64,000 nucleotides of DNA from Alistipes sp. (GTDB lineage Bacteria > Bacteroidota > Bacteroidia > Bacteroidales > Rikenellaceae). This document shows positions 8,618-17,091 of the stretch, one piece after another (position 1 is the stretch's first letter; the number at the start of each line of letters is the position of its first letter). A program made the translations under genes and the position numbers. The notes beneath the pieces are model-generated. The model did no database searches. It was not told the origin of the DNA and worked only from the letters and a program-made list of their open reading frames with translations. Where the stretch lies: assembly GCA_017399485.1 (NCBI GenBank), contig JAFQCA010000048.1, positions 1 to 64,000 of the forward strand, in the 5' to 3' direction.

Positions 8618-9826
8618 CTACAAAGATTGCAATATTATTCTATTAGCCTTATCTATTGCTATTGTATCTAAAGATGCGAGATATATACGTGTAGTCGCTT
8701 CCGAATCGTGTCCCAGGCCCTCACTAATTATAGATATCGGTATATTCTTACTTTTTGCTATGCTGGCCCAGGCGTGGCGGCTTACATACATTGTAAGTGG
8801 AATGGATAGCCCTAATTGTTCACCTAATATTTTCAAATTCCGATTAATCTTATGCGATGAGTATAGATACTGCTTACGTTTATCAATTTTGCTCATAGGC
8901 TTAATTATGGGTAATAAATAGTTAGATTGAGGAAGGTTATATTTATCCACTATTTCCTGCATACATTTTTCCCATTTAATAAATAATAGTTGCCCTGTTT
9001 TGCGCCTACGATATGATAAAATCCCACGGTTCAAATCCTTCTTTTGTAAATATGCCATATCAACAAATGACATACCGCGAGTGTAGAATGAAAACAGAAA
9101 CATATCACGCGCAAAACTCCGCGCTGTATTGTTAGACAAATCAACATTTTTAATATGTTTAATTTCCTTAAGAGGGAGCGCTCTTTTAGTAGTTTTATCT
9201 ACTCCTGTATATACATTCTTAAATGGGTATCGCTGTAGGGTTAATTCCTTCTCTACGGCCCTATTATATACAGCCCTAAGATTACGCATATAGAATGACG
9301 AACTATTATGACTAACCCCGCAAACTTTTAGATAGACTTCGTATGCTATCATTGTATCTGAATTGATATCGTCTAAAGCCAAATCCTCATTGTCCCTAAA
9401 TCGCCGAAAACTTCTGAGTGTTGCTGCATATGTTTCAGCAGTCCGTATCTTTCCCAATGCTTTATGATGCTCTATCATACTCTCCATAAACGGGAAGAGG
9501 TAACTTTCGGAATTAACATTTAAGAATCTGGACAATATATCATCTGTAGTAAAGTCTCTCTTGCTTGATTCCAGTAGCGTAATAATTGCTCCAAACTGCC
9601 GAATATCAATTCGTATCTTATTACTAATATCCAGAAGATAACGTTTTCTGCTATCGCTAGATTTCGATAATATCACTTCCGACAAACGATAGTTCCATTC
9701 ATCCACATAAAGGCGATAACCTGTTTTTTGCTGACGAGTTACACGATTGTGAGTTACTTGATAGACAATTACTCCCTGTCTTCCATCAATAGTTGATGGC
9801 TTAAATTTAATTTTTACTGTTGCCAT
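8618..9826 (-). CDS. Tyrosine recombinase (site-specific integrase)
   Basis: A 402-residue phage-type integrase. The N-terminal ~95 residues resemble the arm-binding domain of Bacteroidetes integrases, residues ~105-200 a SAM-like core-binding domain, and the rest the catalytic domain. Catalytic residues are visible: Arg250 (FYTRGMSF), Lys276 (RRRKTGQ), Arg350 (VSRHAWAS), His373 (GLGHDSE) and the nucleophile Tyr382 (RIYLAS). The first His of the usual HxxR box is replaced, which is common in this phylum. The gene lies 664 bases from a tRNA-Gly whose 3' end is repeated twice in between, so tRNA-targeted integration is the likeliest role. A promoter-inverting role for the adjacent fimbrial genes is possible, but I found no suitable inverted repeats flanking a promoter there. 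The gene appears intact. Confidence 0.85.
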   Translation of the reverse strand: MATVKIKFKPSTIDGRQGVIVYQVTHNRVTRQQKTGYRLYVDEWNYRLSEVILSKSSDSRKRYLLDISNKIRIDIRQFGAIITLLESSKRDFTTDDILSRFLNVNSESYLFPFMESMIEHHKALGKIRTAETYAATLRSFRRFRDNEDLALDDINSDTMIAYEVYLKVCGVSHNSSSFYMRNLRAVYNRAVEKELTLQRYPFKNVYTGVDKTTKRALPLKEIKHIKNVDLSNNTARSFARDMFLFSFYTRGMSFVDMAYLQKKDLNRGILSYRRRKTGQLLFIKWEKCMQEIVDKYNLPQSNYLLPIIKPMSKIDKRKQYLYSSHKINRNLKILGEQLGLSIPLTMYVSRHAWASIAKSKNIPISIISEGLGHDSEATTRIYLASLDTIAIDKANRIILQSL

Positions 9827-10035
9827 TGCATTCTTTTAATTATAATTTGTTATGCTAATTAACTTTACAATAGTTATTTTACATATACATATTATTTATT
9901 AAAAGATAATATTTTAATTAGCAAGTATTTTCTTACAAATATTTCAATCATAAACCGAAATCATATTGTGCATAGAGTATAAATTGTGTTTTAGATAAAT
10001 AACCACGGCTAAAGAGGTAGGCCGTTATTTTTCAC
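9827..10035. other. A/T-rich region upstream of the integrase gene
   Basis: About 210 strongly A/T-rich bases, likely holding the integrase promoter and possibly arm-type binding sites. A 5-bp ACGGC/GCCGT hairpin at about 10005-10025 precedes a T-run. No gene is visible. Confidence 0.4.
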
Positions 10036-10132
10036 AAGGGGCGATGAGGGTCACGGGTTCTCGCCACACAAAAAAATAGCGCAGAACAACAAAGCCCCGC
10101 ACTACATTCCCGAGCGGTAAGCGGGACTCGAA
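10036..10132. repeat. tRNA-derived repeat unit 1 with att-like core
   Basis: A 97-bp unit repeated once at an exact 150-bp offset. Its right end (10111-10132) is identical to 22 bases spanning the 3' end of the downstream tRNA-Gly, in the same orientation. Its left end holds a 15-base piece of the tRNA T-arm in the opposite orientation (near 10046-10060). A perfect 8-bp hairpin (ACTCGTGC/GCACGAGT, 10133-10150) follows. Confidence 0.8.
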
Positions 10133-10185
10133 ACTCGTGCTTGCACGAGTAGTCGTGACTTCTTATTTACACCCCCAACCCCTGA

Positions 10186-10282
10186 AAGGGGCGATGAGGG
10201 TCACGGATTCTCGCCATACAAAAAAAATATGCAGAGCAAGACTGCCCTGCACTACATCCCCGAGCGGTAAGCGGGACTCGAA
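10186..10282. repeat. tRNA-derived repeat unit 2 with att-like core
   Basis: The second copy of the 97-bp unit, roughly 85-90% identical to unit 1 by eye. The 22-base core at 10261-10282 again matches the tRNA-Gly 3' end exactly. The T-arm fragment here has one change relative to the tRNA. A 9-bp inverted repeat (GCGGGGATA, 10304-10312; complement 10335-10343) lies just beyond. Confidence 0.8.
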
Positions 10283-10440
10283 CGCCGAGCAAAGCGAGGT
10301 GAAGCGGGGATACCTTTGAAAATCAAAATCATTTTATCCCCGCAACCCTACCCCATACTACCTTACCGCGACTCATAGACGAGCAAGCCGTAGGCTCGTT
10401 TTTGGGGAGAGGGGCGGAGAACTTGTTCTCACGCACATCT

Positions 10441-10474
10441 ACAAAAAAAACGAACAACAGTAAGACTGTTGCTC
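10441..10474 (-). terminator. Intrinsic terminator of the tRNA-Gly gene
   Basis: On the minus strand GAGCAACAG pairs with CTGTTGTTC (one G-U) around a 5-base loop, followed by a run of eight T. It sits 16 bases past the tRNA 3' end. The outer arm is also part of a 14-bp inverted repeat with 10373-10386. Confidence 0.75.
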
Positions 10475-10489
10475 GTCTATGAAAAACCG

Positions 10490-10562
10490 AGCGGTAAGCG
10501 GGACTCGAACCCGTGACCCTCGGCTTGGGAAGCCGATGCTCTACCAACTGAGCTATTACCGC
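10490..10562 (-). tRNA. tRNA-Gly (anticodon CCC)
   Basis: A 73-nt cloverleaf: acceptor GCGGTAA/TTACCGC with discriminator T, D-stem GCTC/GAGC, anticodon stem TCGGC/GCCGA around loop TTCCCAA (anticodon CCC), five-base variable region, and T-loop TTCGAGT. The outermost T-stem pair is an A-C mismatch. CCA is not encoded. Its 3' end is the core repeated at 10111 and 10261. Confidence 0.93.
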
Positions 10563-10642
10563 AGAAATCGTATGACAAAAATACAAAAAATCGGACATTC
10601 ACAACAGTGTGTGGCGAAAATAAACAAAAAATATTCCCAAAG

Positions 10643-10748
10643 ACGTCACTCCACCTCGCCCGACGGGCGAGGATTGGAGTCTCTAACCCTCTTTTTATTT
10701 TAGAGATTCCAATCATCACTCACTTAAGTTCGTGATGTGGAATGACGT
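10643..10748. repeat. Inverted pair of REP-like palindromes forming a cloverleaf
   Basis: Two divergent copies of one pattern (ACGTCA-Y-TCCAC, variable hairpin, GATTGGA-R-TCTCTA) lie head-to-tail in inverse orientation. Together they can fold into an outer stem (10643-10653 with 10738-10748), an 8-bp hairpin with GAC loop (10654-10672), a 14-position hairpin (10672-10685 with 10701-10714, one mismatch) and a 6-bp hairpin (10714-10719 with 10732-10737), with almost no unpaired junction bases. This is the arrangement of REP/BIME elements. No transposase gene is nearby. Confidence 0.7.
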
Positions 10749-10837
10749 TAGACAAAGTACAACGCAAAAGTGTATTATTTCGCCAAAATAAATAAAAAAT
10801 TTGCTCCCGATAAATCTTTTTTGCGGTTTTTACGTCT

Positions 10838-10859
10838 TATATTTGGAAACGCGTTCCAA
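10838..10859 (+). promoter_or_regulatory. Promoter -7 element overlapping a palindrome, upstream of the ECF sigma gene
   Basis: TATATTTG at 10838-10845 matches the Bacteroidota -7 consensus. It overlaps an inverted repeat TTGGAA-N5-TTCCAA (10843-10859) placed where a repressor or ECF holoenzyme could act. A convincing -33 at the usual spacing is lacking. Confidence 0.45.
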
Positions 10860-10908
10860 CAAACGAGATTCGAAAACAAAAAACGAACAAGATGCTCGAA
10901 CAAAAATT

Positions 10909-11424
10909 ATGGAATTAAACAACAAGACAACTAATCCCAATCAGACTCTCGAGGCTGTGATAACGGCAGAGTTGTCGGCGATGTATCGTTACGCCTGCTA
11001 TCGGCTTGGCGAGCGGGATGCGGCGCAGGAGGTGATACAGGAGTTGTATCTCAAACTGCACTCCAAGCCCACATCCGAGATTCGCAATCTGCGATGTTAC
11101 ATCTATCGCTCTCTATCCAACGCCTGTTCGCAGGCTCTGCGTGAGCGCCGAAAGATATGTTTCATCGACATTGATTCGCTATCGGATTTAACGGCTGACG
11201 ACCTCCATCCCGCCGATTTTGCACAAGAGCAGGCGCTCATATCCCGCCTACTTGCGGCACTGCCCGACGAACAGAGCGAGGTCATCCGTCTGCATCTGCA
11301 CGGCGAGTGCACATTTGCCGAGATAGCCGACATATTGGAGACGCCGCTCGCCACAGTCAAATCGCGCTACCGCTATGGCATTGAACACTTGCGCCAAGAG
11401 TTACAAAAACAACATTTTATTTAA
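10909..11424 (+). CDS. ECF-type RNA polymerase sigma factor
   Basis: A 171-residue sigma-70-family protein with only regions 2 and 4. Region 2 is near residues 15-80 (AMYRYACYRLGERDAAQEV, then ELYLKLH). Region 4 is near 110-165 (ALPDEQSEVIRLHLHGECTF, EIADILETPLATVKSRYRYG), a typical helix-turn-helix. I start at ATG 10909; frame extension back to 10801 would add 36 residues unlike any sigma factor and run through the promoter-like element. The next gene, 22 bases downstream, encodes a membrane protein suited to be its anti-sigma factor. The inducing signal is unknown. Confidence 0.85.
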   Translation: MELNNKTTNPNQTLEAVITAELSAMYRYACYRLGERDAAQEVIQELYLKLHSKPTSEIRNLRCYIYRSLSNACSQALRERRKICFIDIDSLSDLTADDLHPADFAQEQALISRLLAALPDEQSEVIRLHLHGECTFAEIADILETPLATVKSRYRYGIEHLRQELQKQHFI

Positions 11425-11446
11425 TCTCAACTAAACGAACAACATT

Positions 11447-12256
11447 ATGAAAACAGAGAATAAAGACAACTTTCAGGAGTTAGACCGTCGCGTAGAGCAG
11501 TTGCTAACGCCACGTTTTGCTCCATCTGCCGAGGAGATTAAGTTGTCTAAACCCAAGCGCCCTGCACGCCGTATATGGCTTAATACACTGCGTTTTGGAG
11601 CCGTGGCAGCAGCGATTGTCGTAGGCTTATTTATTATGTTTGAGCCCACAAACGAGGCTATCGCAAAGACAAATGAGGAGGTCATCGCCGATGCCTTGGC
11701 TACATTGCGGAATTCTGATGCATTTAGCGTTGATTTCCGAATGAAGGCTACAATAAATAATAATGGCGACGAAACTGAATACTACAAGTGTGACCCCAAT
11801 GGAAAAGATATTGAGGGTACTTTGACTCTGCTTAATTCGAGCGGTAAGGAGTATATGCGCATTGAGTGGAGTAGTGGCATCGTACAACTCTTTGATGAAG
11901 GAAATATGCGTTACAAAATGTGGCAGAATGGGGAACTTAAATGCGATATAGAACGTAGTTCTTTCAATTTCAAACTCCTCAAACTCGCATCCTTGAGTGC
12001 GGCGAAGGCCATAATTAAAACGGCGGATGCGTCAATGAATATAGAGGAGTCTGGCGACAACATACTAGTTAAAGTTGTTAATGAAGATAGTTCTGTGGAA
12101 CTTGGAGGAGTATTCTCTCGTCAAAAGGACGAGCTTTTGGAGTGCGGTGCAAGAACGCGCCTCGGAAATGGCGAATGGGTAAAAGTATTGTCGGCTAAGA
12201 TAAAATACAATCAGCCAATTACTGTTGAGCAGATTTGTGTAGCACCAAATAAATAA
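11447..12256 (+). CDS. Probable anti-sigma factor with periplasmic LolA/RseB-like domain
   Basis: A 269-residue protein with a charged cytoplasmic N-terminus (~1-43), one transmembrane segment (about 49-66) and a periplasmic domain of ~200 residues rich in alternating strands. The periplasmic part (AFSVDFRMKATIN, EGTLTLLNSSGKEYMRI, VQLFDEGNMRYKM) resembles the half-barrel of LolA/RseB-type proteins that sense lipids or lipoproteins. Its position 22 bases behind an ECF sigma gene and its topology argue for an anti-sigma role; no zinc-binding HxxxCxxC motif is present, so this is inference. A bidirectional terminator follows. Confidence 0.6.
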   Translation: MKTENKDNFQELDRRVEQLLTPRFAPSAEEIKLSKPKRPARRIWLNTLRFGAVAAAIVVGLFIMFEPTNEAIAKTNEEVIADALATLRNSDAFSVDFRMKATINNNGDETEYYKCDPNGKDIEGTLTLLNSSGKEYMRIEWSSGIVQLFDEGNMRYKMWQNGELKCDIERSSFNFKLLKLASLSAAKAIIKTADASMNIEESGDNILVKVVNEDSSVELGGVFSRQKDELLECGARTRLGNGEWVKVLSAKIKYNQPITVEQICVAPNK

Positions 12257-12307
12257 TAATATTGGGTATTGGCTACTGAACTCCAAATTGTAATTTGGTT
12301 AATATAA

Positions 12308-12340
12308 AAAGGAGGGTATTGGCTAATACCCTCCTTTTCT
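12308..12340. terminator. Bidirectional terminator between anti-sigma and ligase genes
   Basis: GGAGGGTATT (12311-12320) pairs perfectly with 12325-12334 around a GGCT loop, with an A-run on the left and a T-run on the right. It can end both converging transcripts. Confidence 0.85.
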
Positions 12341-12355
12341 ATGTCGTAAGCGTAA

Positions 12356-14260
12356 TTACTTCGCAATCTTGGCGATTGACTCCAAGTTCTTGGGGTTGTC
12401 AATCTTCTTGCCCTCGGGAGTATAGACATACTCGATACGGTCAGCAAAATACTCCTCGACCTTACCGCGAACAATCTTCATCGTACTATTCACAAGACCA
12501 TTCTGCTCGGTGAAGGCCTCGCCCACGATAGCCAACGCACCCGGCAACCAGCGGTCAGGGAACTCGTCGGCATACTCGCCACCCGTACGATACTTATCAA
12601 CCTCGGCGCCGATAGCCTTGGCTGCCGCACGCAACGACTCCTCGTCGCTCTTACCGCCCAATATCTGGCGCATAGCCTCACGGTTAGGCACAACGATAGC
12701 CGATGTATAGGAGCTCTGGTTGTTATAGATGATAATCTGGTCAATGAGCGGCGACTTATCGACGATAGCCTCCTCCATACCCTCGGGGCTATACTTCTCG
12801 CCATCGGCGGCAATCAAAAGGCTCTTAAAGCGGCCCAAAACATAGAGGAAACCATCCTCGGCCATATAACCCATATCGCCCGTATAGAGCCAGCCATCCT
12901 TAACGGTCTCGGCTGTGGCTGATGGATTCTTCCAATAGCCCGCCATAACGTTCTCACCCTTGATGACAATCTCGCCCTTAACGCCACAAGGCATCTCACG
13001 GCCCTCATCATCGAGAATCTTTATCTCCAGAGGCTGAATCAACTTACCCGACGAGCCGAAACGATGCTGATGCTTACCCGTAGAGTTCGCCGAGATAATG
13101 GGTGTAGCCTCCGACAAGCCGTAGCCCTGATACATAGGCATACCTACGGCGTAGAAGAAACGCTGCAACTCCGAATCGAGCAACGCACCACCACCAACGA
13201 AGAACTTCAAGCAACCACCGAAGCCTTCGCGCACCTTCTGGAACAAAATCTTATCGAACAGAGCGACCAACGGCTTAAGGATAAAACGCCAGCCCTTGCC
13301 CTTTGAGTAACCATCCTGATTGTACTCATACGCCACCTTCAAGGCGAACTTGAACAACTTCTCGACTGTAGGGCCTTGTTTCTTGATATTAGACTCTATC
13401 GACTTGCGGAAGTTCTTTGCCAACGCGGGCACCGACAACAGAACGTGGGGCTTAACCTCCTTGATATTCAAAGGCACATTCTTGAGTGTCTCCATAGGAG
13501 TACGGCCCACCTGTGTTGTAGCCACCGAAGCACCACAAGCCACCATAATATAGAAACCTGCAACGTGTGCAAAGCAGTGGTCGAGTGGCAAGATGATGAA
13601 CATACGATACTCCGAAGGAATCGAAATACGAGTCAAAGCCTGCTCGACATTAGCCGTATAGTTACGGTGTGTGAGGATTACGCCCTTGGGGTCTGCTGTA
13701 GTACCTGAGGTATAGGTAATTGTAGCGTAGTCATTATTCTGGATGGCCTGACCGACCTTCAAGAACTCCTCCTTATGCTCCTTCAAATACTCCTCACCCT
13801 TAGCCTTCAACTCCGATAGATACATCTCGCCCTCGTTCAACGCCAACTCGCAATCAAACACGATAATGTGCTTAATCAGGGGCAACTGCTCACGAATCTT
13901 ACGGAACTTGGGCAACTGATTTCTCGATACAAAGATAGCCACTACATCGGCGTGACGCAGACGGAACAACAAATCGTTTGCCTCCTCCAACTTGATTGAC
14001 AACGGCACACTGATTGCACCTGCATAGAGAAGTCCCAACTCCGAGAGAATCCAATTATTACATCCCTCAGCCAAAATCGAGATTGTCTGCTTAGGCTCAA
14101 TACCCAACGCAGCCAAACCTGCACCAATCTTCAAAGCCTCCTCACGGCTTTGAGCATAGGTTGTAGGCTGAAAAACGCCATCAACTTTCTCTAACAGAAA
14201 CGTACGGTCACCATACTTTGCAACCGACGACTCAAATAGGTCAATAATAGTTTTCTTCAT
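12356..14260 (-). CDS. Long-chain fatty-acid-CoA ligase (AMP-forming)
   Basis: A 634-residue ANL-superfamily enzyme that activates a fatty acid to acyl-AMP and then acyl-CoA. Visible motifs are the P-loop YTSGTTADPKGVILTH (near residue 190), the A5 motif GYGLSEATPIISAN, and the C-terminal block GWLYTGDMGYM, GRFKSLLIAADGEKYSPEGM, whose lysine-rich segment closes the active site. The length fits bacterial FadD15-like ligases. It lies upstream of nothing on its strand except an intergenic gap to lepA, 39 bases away, so the two may be cotranscribed. Chain-length preference cannot be read from sequence. Confidence 0.88.
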   Translation of the reverse strand: MKKTIIDLFESSVAKYGDRTFLLEKVDGVFQPTTYAQSREEALKIGAGLAALGIEPKQTISILAEGCNNWILSELGLLYAGAISVPLSIKLEEANDLLFRLRHADVVAIFVSRNQLPKFRKIREQLPLIKHIIVFDCELALNEGEMYLSELKAKGEEYLKEHKEEFLKVGQAIQNNDYATITYTSGTTADPKGVILTHRNYTANVEQALTRISIPSEYRMFIILPLDHCFAHVAGFYIMVACGASVATTQVGRTPMETLKNVPLNIKEVKPHVLLSVPALAKNFRKSIESNIKKQGPTVEKLFKFALKVAYEYNQDGYSKGKGWRFILKPLVALFDKILFQKVREGFGGCLKFFVGGGALLDSELQRFFYAVGMPMYQGYGLSEATPIISANSTGKHQHRFGSSGKLIQPLEIKILDDEGREMPCGVKGEIVIKGENVMAGYWKNPSATAETVKDGWLYTGDMGYMAEDGFLYVLGRFKSLLIAADGEKYSPEGMEEAIVDKSPLIDQIIIYNNQSSYTSAIVVPNREAMRQILGGKSDEESLRAAAKAIGAEVDKYRTGGEYADEFPDRWLPGALAIVGEAFTEQNGLVNSTMKIVRGKVEEYFADRIEYVYTPEGKKIDNPKNLESIAKIAK

Positions 14261-14299
14261 ATTGTAGTATAAATTATTCTGTTTTATGTGATTTTCCTA

Positions 14300-16090
14300 C
14301 TAATCCATCTTCAACACTGCGAGGAATGCCGACTGCGGCACCTGCACCTGTCCCACCTGACGCATACGCTTCTTACCGGCTTTCTGCTTCTCCAGCAATT
14401 TACGTTTACGCGAGATATCGCCACCATAACACTTGGCCGTCACATCCTTACGCACAGCCTTCACCGTCTCACGAGCGATAATCTTGGCACCGATAGCCGC
14501 CTGAATAGCAATATCGAACTGCTGACGCGGGATAAGTTCCTTTAACTTCTCGCACATCTTGCGACCAAAGTCGTAAGCGTGGTCGGCAAAAATAAGTGAC
14601 GAAAGCGCATCGACAGGCTCGCCATTGAGCAGAATATCCAACTTGGCCAACTTACTCGGATTATATCCCGTACGGTGATAGTCAAACGATGCATAGCCCT
14701 TCGAAATACTCTTCAACTTATCGTAGAAATCGAACACAATCTCCGACAACGGCATATCGAAATTTACCTCTACTCTATCTTGTGTGATGAAATTCTGATT
14801 CTTTAACGTACCACGCTTATCGATACACAACTTTATCACCGCACCCAGAAAATCTGCCTTGGTGATTATTTGCGCATTGATATATGGCTCCTCGATTGTC
14901 GCTACCTTCGTTACTTCGGGCAATCCCGACGGATTGTGCACCTCCAACACATCGCCCGATGTGGTTGTAATGCGATACGACACGTTGGGAACGGTTGTAA
15001 TCACATCCATATCGAACTCACGATAAAGACGCTCCTGAATAATCTCCATATGCAACAAGCCCAAGAATCCGCAACGGAAACCGAAACCCAAAGCGAGAGA
15101 ACTCTCCGGCTCGAATGTAAGCGAAGCGTCGTTCAACTGCAACTTCTCAAGTGAAGCACGCAAATCCTCATATTGGTCAGCCTCAACGGGATATACACCC
15201 GCAAAGACCATAGGCTTGACATCCTCGAAACCTGCGATAGACTCCTTGCAGGGCTTGCTGATTGAGGTAATTGTATCACCCACCTTAACATCCGCAGAGT
15301 TCTTAATACCCGAACAGATGTAACCTACATCGCCAGCGCGAACCTCCTGACGCGGACACATCTTGAGTTTCAAGACTCCCACCTCATCGGCATCATATTC
15401 GCTACCTGTATTGAAGAACTTAACGTGGTCACCTTTGCGCAACACACCGTTAAACACACGATAATAAGCGATAATACCTCTAAACGGATTGAACACAGAG
15501 TCGAAAATGAGCGCCTGCAACGGCTCGTCATCATCACCTTTGGGAGCAGGGATACGTTCTACAATAGCCTCCAATACATCCTCTACGCCCTGACCTGTTT
15601 TACCCGATGCCAACAGAATATCTTCCTCTTTGCATCCGATAAGGTCTATTACCTGGTCCTTCACCTCATCAATCATAGCCGACTCAACGTCAATCTTATT
15701 CAGCACGGGAACAATCTCCAAATCGTTACCAATGGCCAAATACAGATTCGATATGGTCTGCGCCTGAATACCCTGAGTTGCATCAACAACGAGCAATGCT
15801 CCCTCACACGATGCTATGGCACGAGACACCTCATAAGAGAAATCGACGTGGCCCGGAGTATCAATAAGATTAAGCACATAGGTTTCGCCATTACGAGCCT
15901 TATACTCCATCTGTATAGCGTGGCTCTTGATGGTAATTCCCTTCTCGCGCTCAAGTTCCATATCATCCAACACCTGACTCTGCATCTCACGCTGATTCAG
16001 CGTGTTGGTCTTCTCCAGCAGGCGGTCTGCCAGAGTGGATTTTCCGTGGTCGATATGTGCTATGATACAAAAGTTACGAATATTCTTCAT
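14300..16090 (-). CDS. lepA: Elongation factor 4 (LepA), translational GTPase
   Basis: A 596-residue GTPase that binds ribosomes and back-translocates or remodels stalled complexes. The G domain has [10 protein letters not shown] (G1), the RE-KGITIK switch region (G2), DTPGHVDF (G3) and NKID (G4). The C-terminal LepA-specific domain ends in [11 protein letters not shown]. Length and domain order are typical for the family. A minus-strand promoter with TATATTTG (16128-16135) and TTTG (16156-16159) lies just upstream, back to back with the next gene. Confidence 0.97.
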   Translation of the reverse strand: MKNIRNFCIIAHIDHGKSTLADRLLEKTNTLNQREMQSQVLDDMELEREKGITIKSHAIQMEYKARNGETYVLNLIDTPGHVDFSYEVSRAIASCEGALLVVDATQGIQAQTISNLYLAIGNDLEIVPVLNKIDVESAMIDEVKDQVIDLIGCKEEDILLASGKTGQGVEDVLEAIVERIPAPKGDDDEPLQALIFDSVFNPFRGIIAYYRVFNGVLRKGDHVKFFNTGSEYDADEVGVLKLKMCPRQEVRAGDVGYICSGIKNSADVKVGDTITSISKPCKESIAGFEDVKPMVFAGVYPVEADQYEDLRASLEKLQLNDASLTFEPESSLALGFGFRCGFLGLLHMEIIQERLYREFDMDVITTVPNVSYRITTTSGDVLEVHNPSGLPEVTKVATIEEPYINAQIITKADFLGAVIKLCIDKRGTLKNQNFITQDRVEVNFDMPLSEIVFDFYDKLKSISKGYASFDYHRTGYNPSKLAKLDILLNGEPVDALSSLIFADHAYDFGRKMCEKLKELIPRQQFDIAIQAAIGAKIIARETVKAVRKDVTAKCYGGDISRKRKLLEKQKAGKKRMRQVGQVQVPQSAFLAVLKMD

Positions 16091-16127
16091 TCCGTCAATC
16101 GTTTCAATATATAATATAATAATCGCG

Positions 16128-16159
16128 CAAATATACGCAAATTAGTCGGCAAGTACAAA
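16128..16159 (-). promoter_or_regulatory. lepA promoter (TTTG-N20-TAnnTTTG)
   Basis: Reading the minus strand, TTTG (complement of 16156-16159) is followed after 20 bases by TATATTTG (complement of 16128-16135), about 40 bases before the lepA start. Confidence 0.65.
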
Positions 16160-16167
16160 ATTAATCG

Positions 16168-16175
16168 TATCTTTG
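16168..16175 (+). promoter_or_regulatory. -7 element upstream of the UbiA gene
   Basis: TATCTTTG lies 22 bases before ATG 16198, so the leader would be very short. No good TTTG was seen at the usual -33 spacing. Confidence 0.5.
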
Positions 16176-16197
16176 CACTAATAAAACCATCGAAACA

Positions 16198-17079
16198 ATG
16201 AATTTAATAACCAAATATGCCAATTTAGTGAAGTTTTCACACACTATTTTTGCAATGCCCTTTGCACTGATTTCATTTGTTTATGCGGTCAAATATAACT
16301 CAGAGAACATCTCACAAAGCAATCCTTATTGGTGGGCTACGCTGCTTGTGCAAGTTATTCTATGTATGGTATTTGCCCGCAATGTAGCAATGGGATTCAA
16401 CCGCTGGGCTGACCGCAAGATAGATGCACAAAACCCCCGAACTGCTACTCGCGAAATTCCCGCAGGCAAGATTTCACCACGCGCCGCCTTATGGTTTGTT
16501 GCAATCAATGCGATACTATTCATCATAACTGCCTCCACAATCAATTGGCTGACAGCAGCATTGTCACCCGTCGCTTTGGGCGTAATTATGGCATATAGTT
16601 ATTGCAAACGTTTCACATCGATGGCGCATATCGTCTTAGGGCTCTCACTCTCTATTGCTCCCGTTGGAGCATATATTGCCGTATGTGGAGAGTTTGCGCT
16701 TGAACCTTGTATATTGGCTCTATTGGTTTTGACTTGGTGTGGTAGTTTCGACATTATATATGCTCTTCAGGACCAGGAGTTTGACCGCCAGAATGGATTG
16801 CACTCCATACCCGCCAAATTTTCAACCCGTACGGCATTGAACATAAGCATCGTTTTACACGTAGTGAGCGTTGCGGCTTTAGTATGGTATGCATCATATT
16901 TACCCCAAAATTGGCTTACGTGGACTGGCGCGGCTCTATTTGCAGCCATTATAATCACCGAGCATATACTCGTCACGCCAACACGCCAACGCAATATAGG
17001 CATCGCCTTTGGCACATTGAACGGATTGGCCAGCACAACACTTGCAATATTCTTTATCACATCAATGCTTTCAGCATAA
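16198..17079 (+). CDS. UbiA-family prenyltransferase (4-hydroxybenzoate-type; MqnP-like)
   Basis: A 293-residue integral membrane prenyltransferase with about eight hydrophobic segments. Both Asp-rich motifs are present: NRWADRKID (near residue 70) and ALQDQEFDRQN (near 190), which bind the Mg-prenyl diphosphate. In quinone-making bacteria this family attaches the polyprenyl tail to an aromatic acid. Together with UbiX (61249) it would fit the futalosine-type menaquinone route (MqnP step), but no other mqn gene is in the window. The next gene begins 12 bases downstream. Confidence 0.85.
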   Translation: MNLITKYANLVKFSHTIFAMPFALISFVYAVKYNSENISQSNPYWWATLLVQVILCMVFARNVAMGFNRWADRKIDAQNPRTATREIPAGKISPRAALWFVAINAILFIITASTINWLTAALSPVALGVIMAYSYCKRFTSMAHIVLGLSLSIAPVGAYIAVCGEFALEPCILALLVLTWCGSFDIIYALQDQEFDRQNGLHSIPAKFSTRTALNISIVLHVVSVAALVWYASYLPQNWLTWTGAALFAAIIITEHILVTPTRQRNIGIAFGTLNGLASTTLAIFFITSMLSA

Positions 17080-17091
17080 CGGAGGATAGTT

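Noticed and set aside
10036..10282. Possible CRISPR array or ORF (10137-10319) in the repeat region
   Set aside because: Only two units of 97 bp at a 150-base period with tRNA-derived cores; the frame is made of these repeats and has no protein features.
8618..10490. Invertible promoter controlled by the recombinase
   Set aside because: No pair of inverted repeats flanking a promoter was found between the integrase and the fimbrial genes; the tRNA att cores explain the recombinase better.
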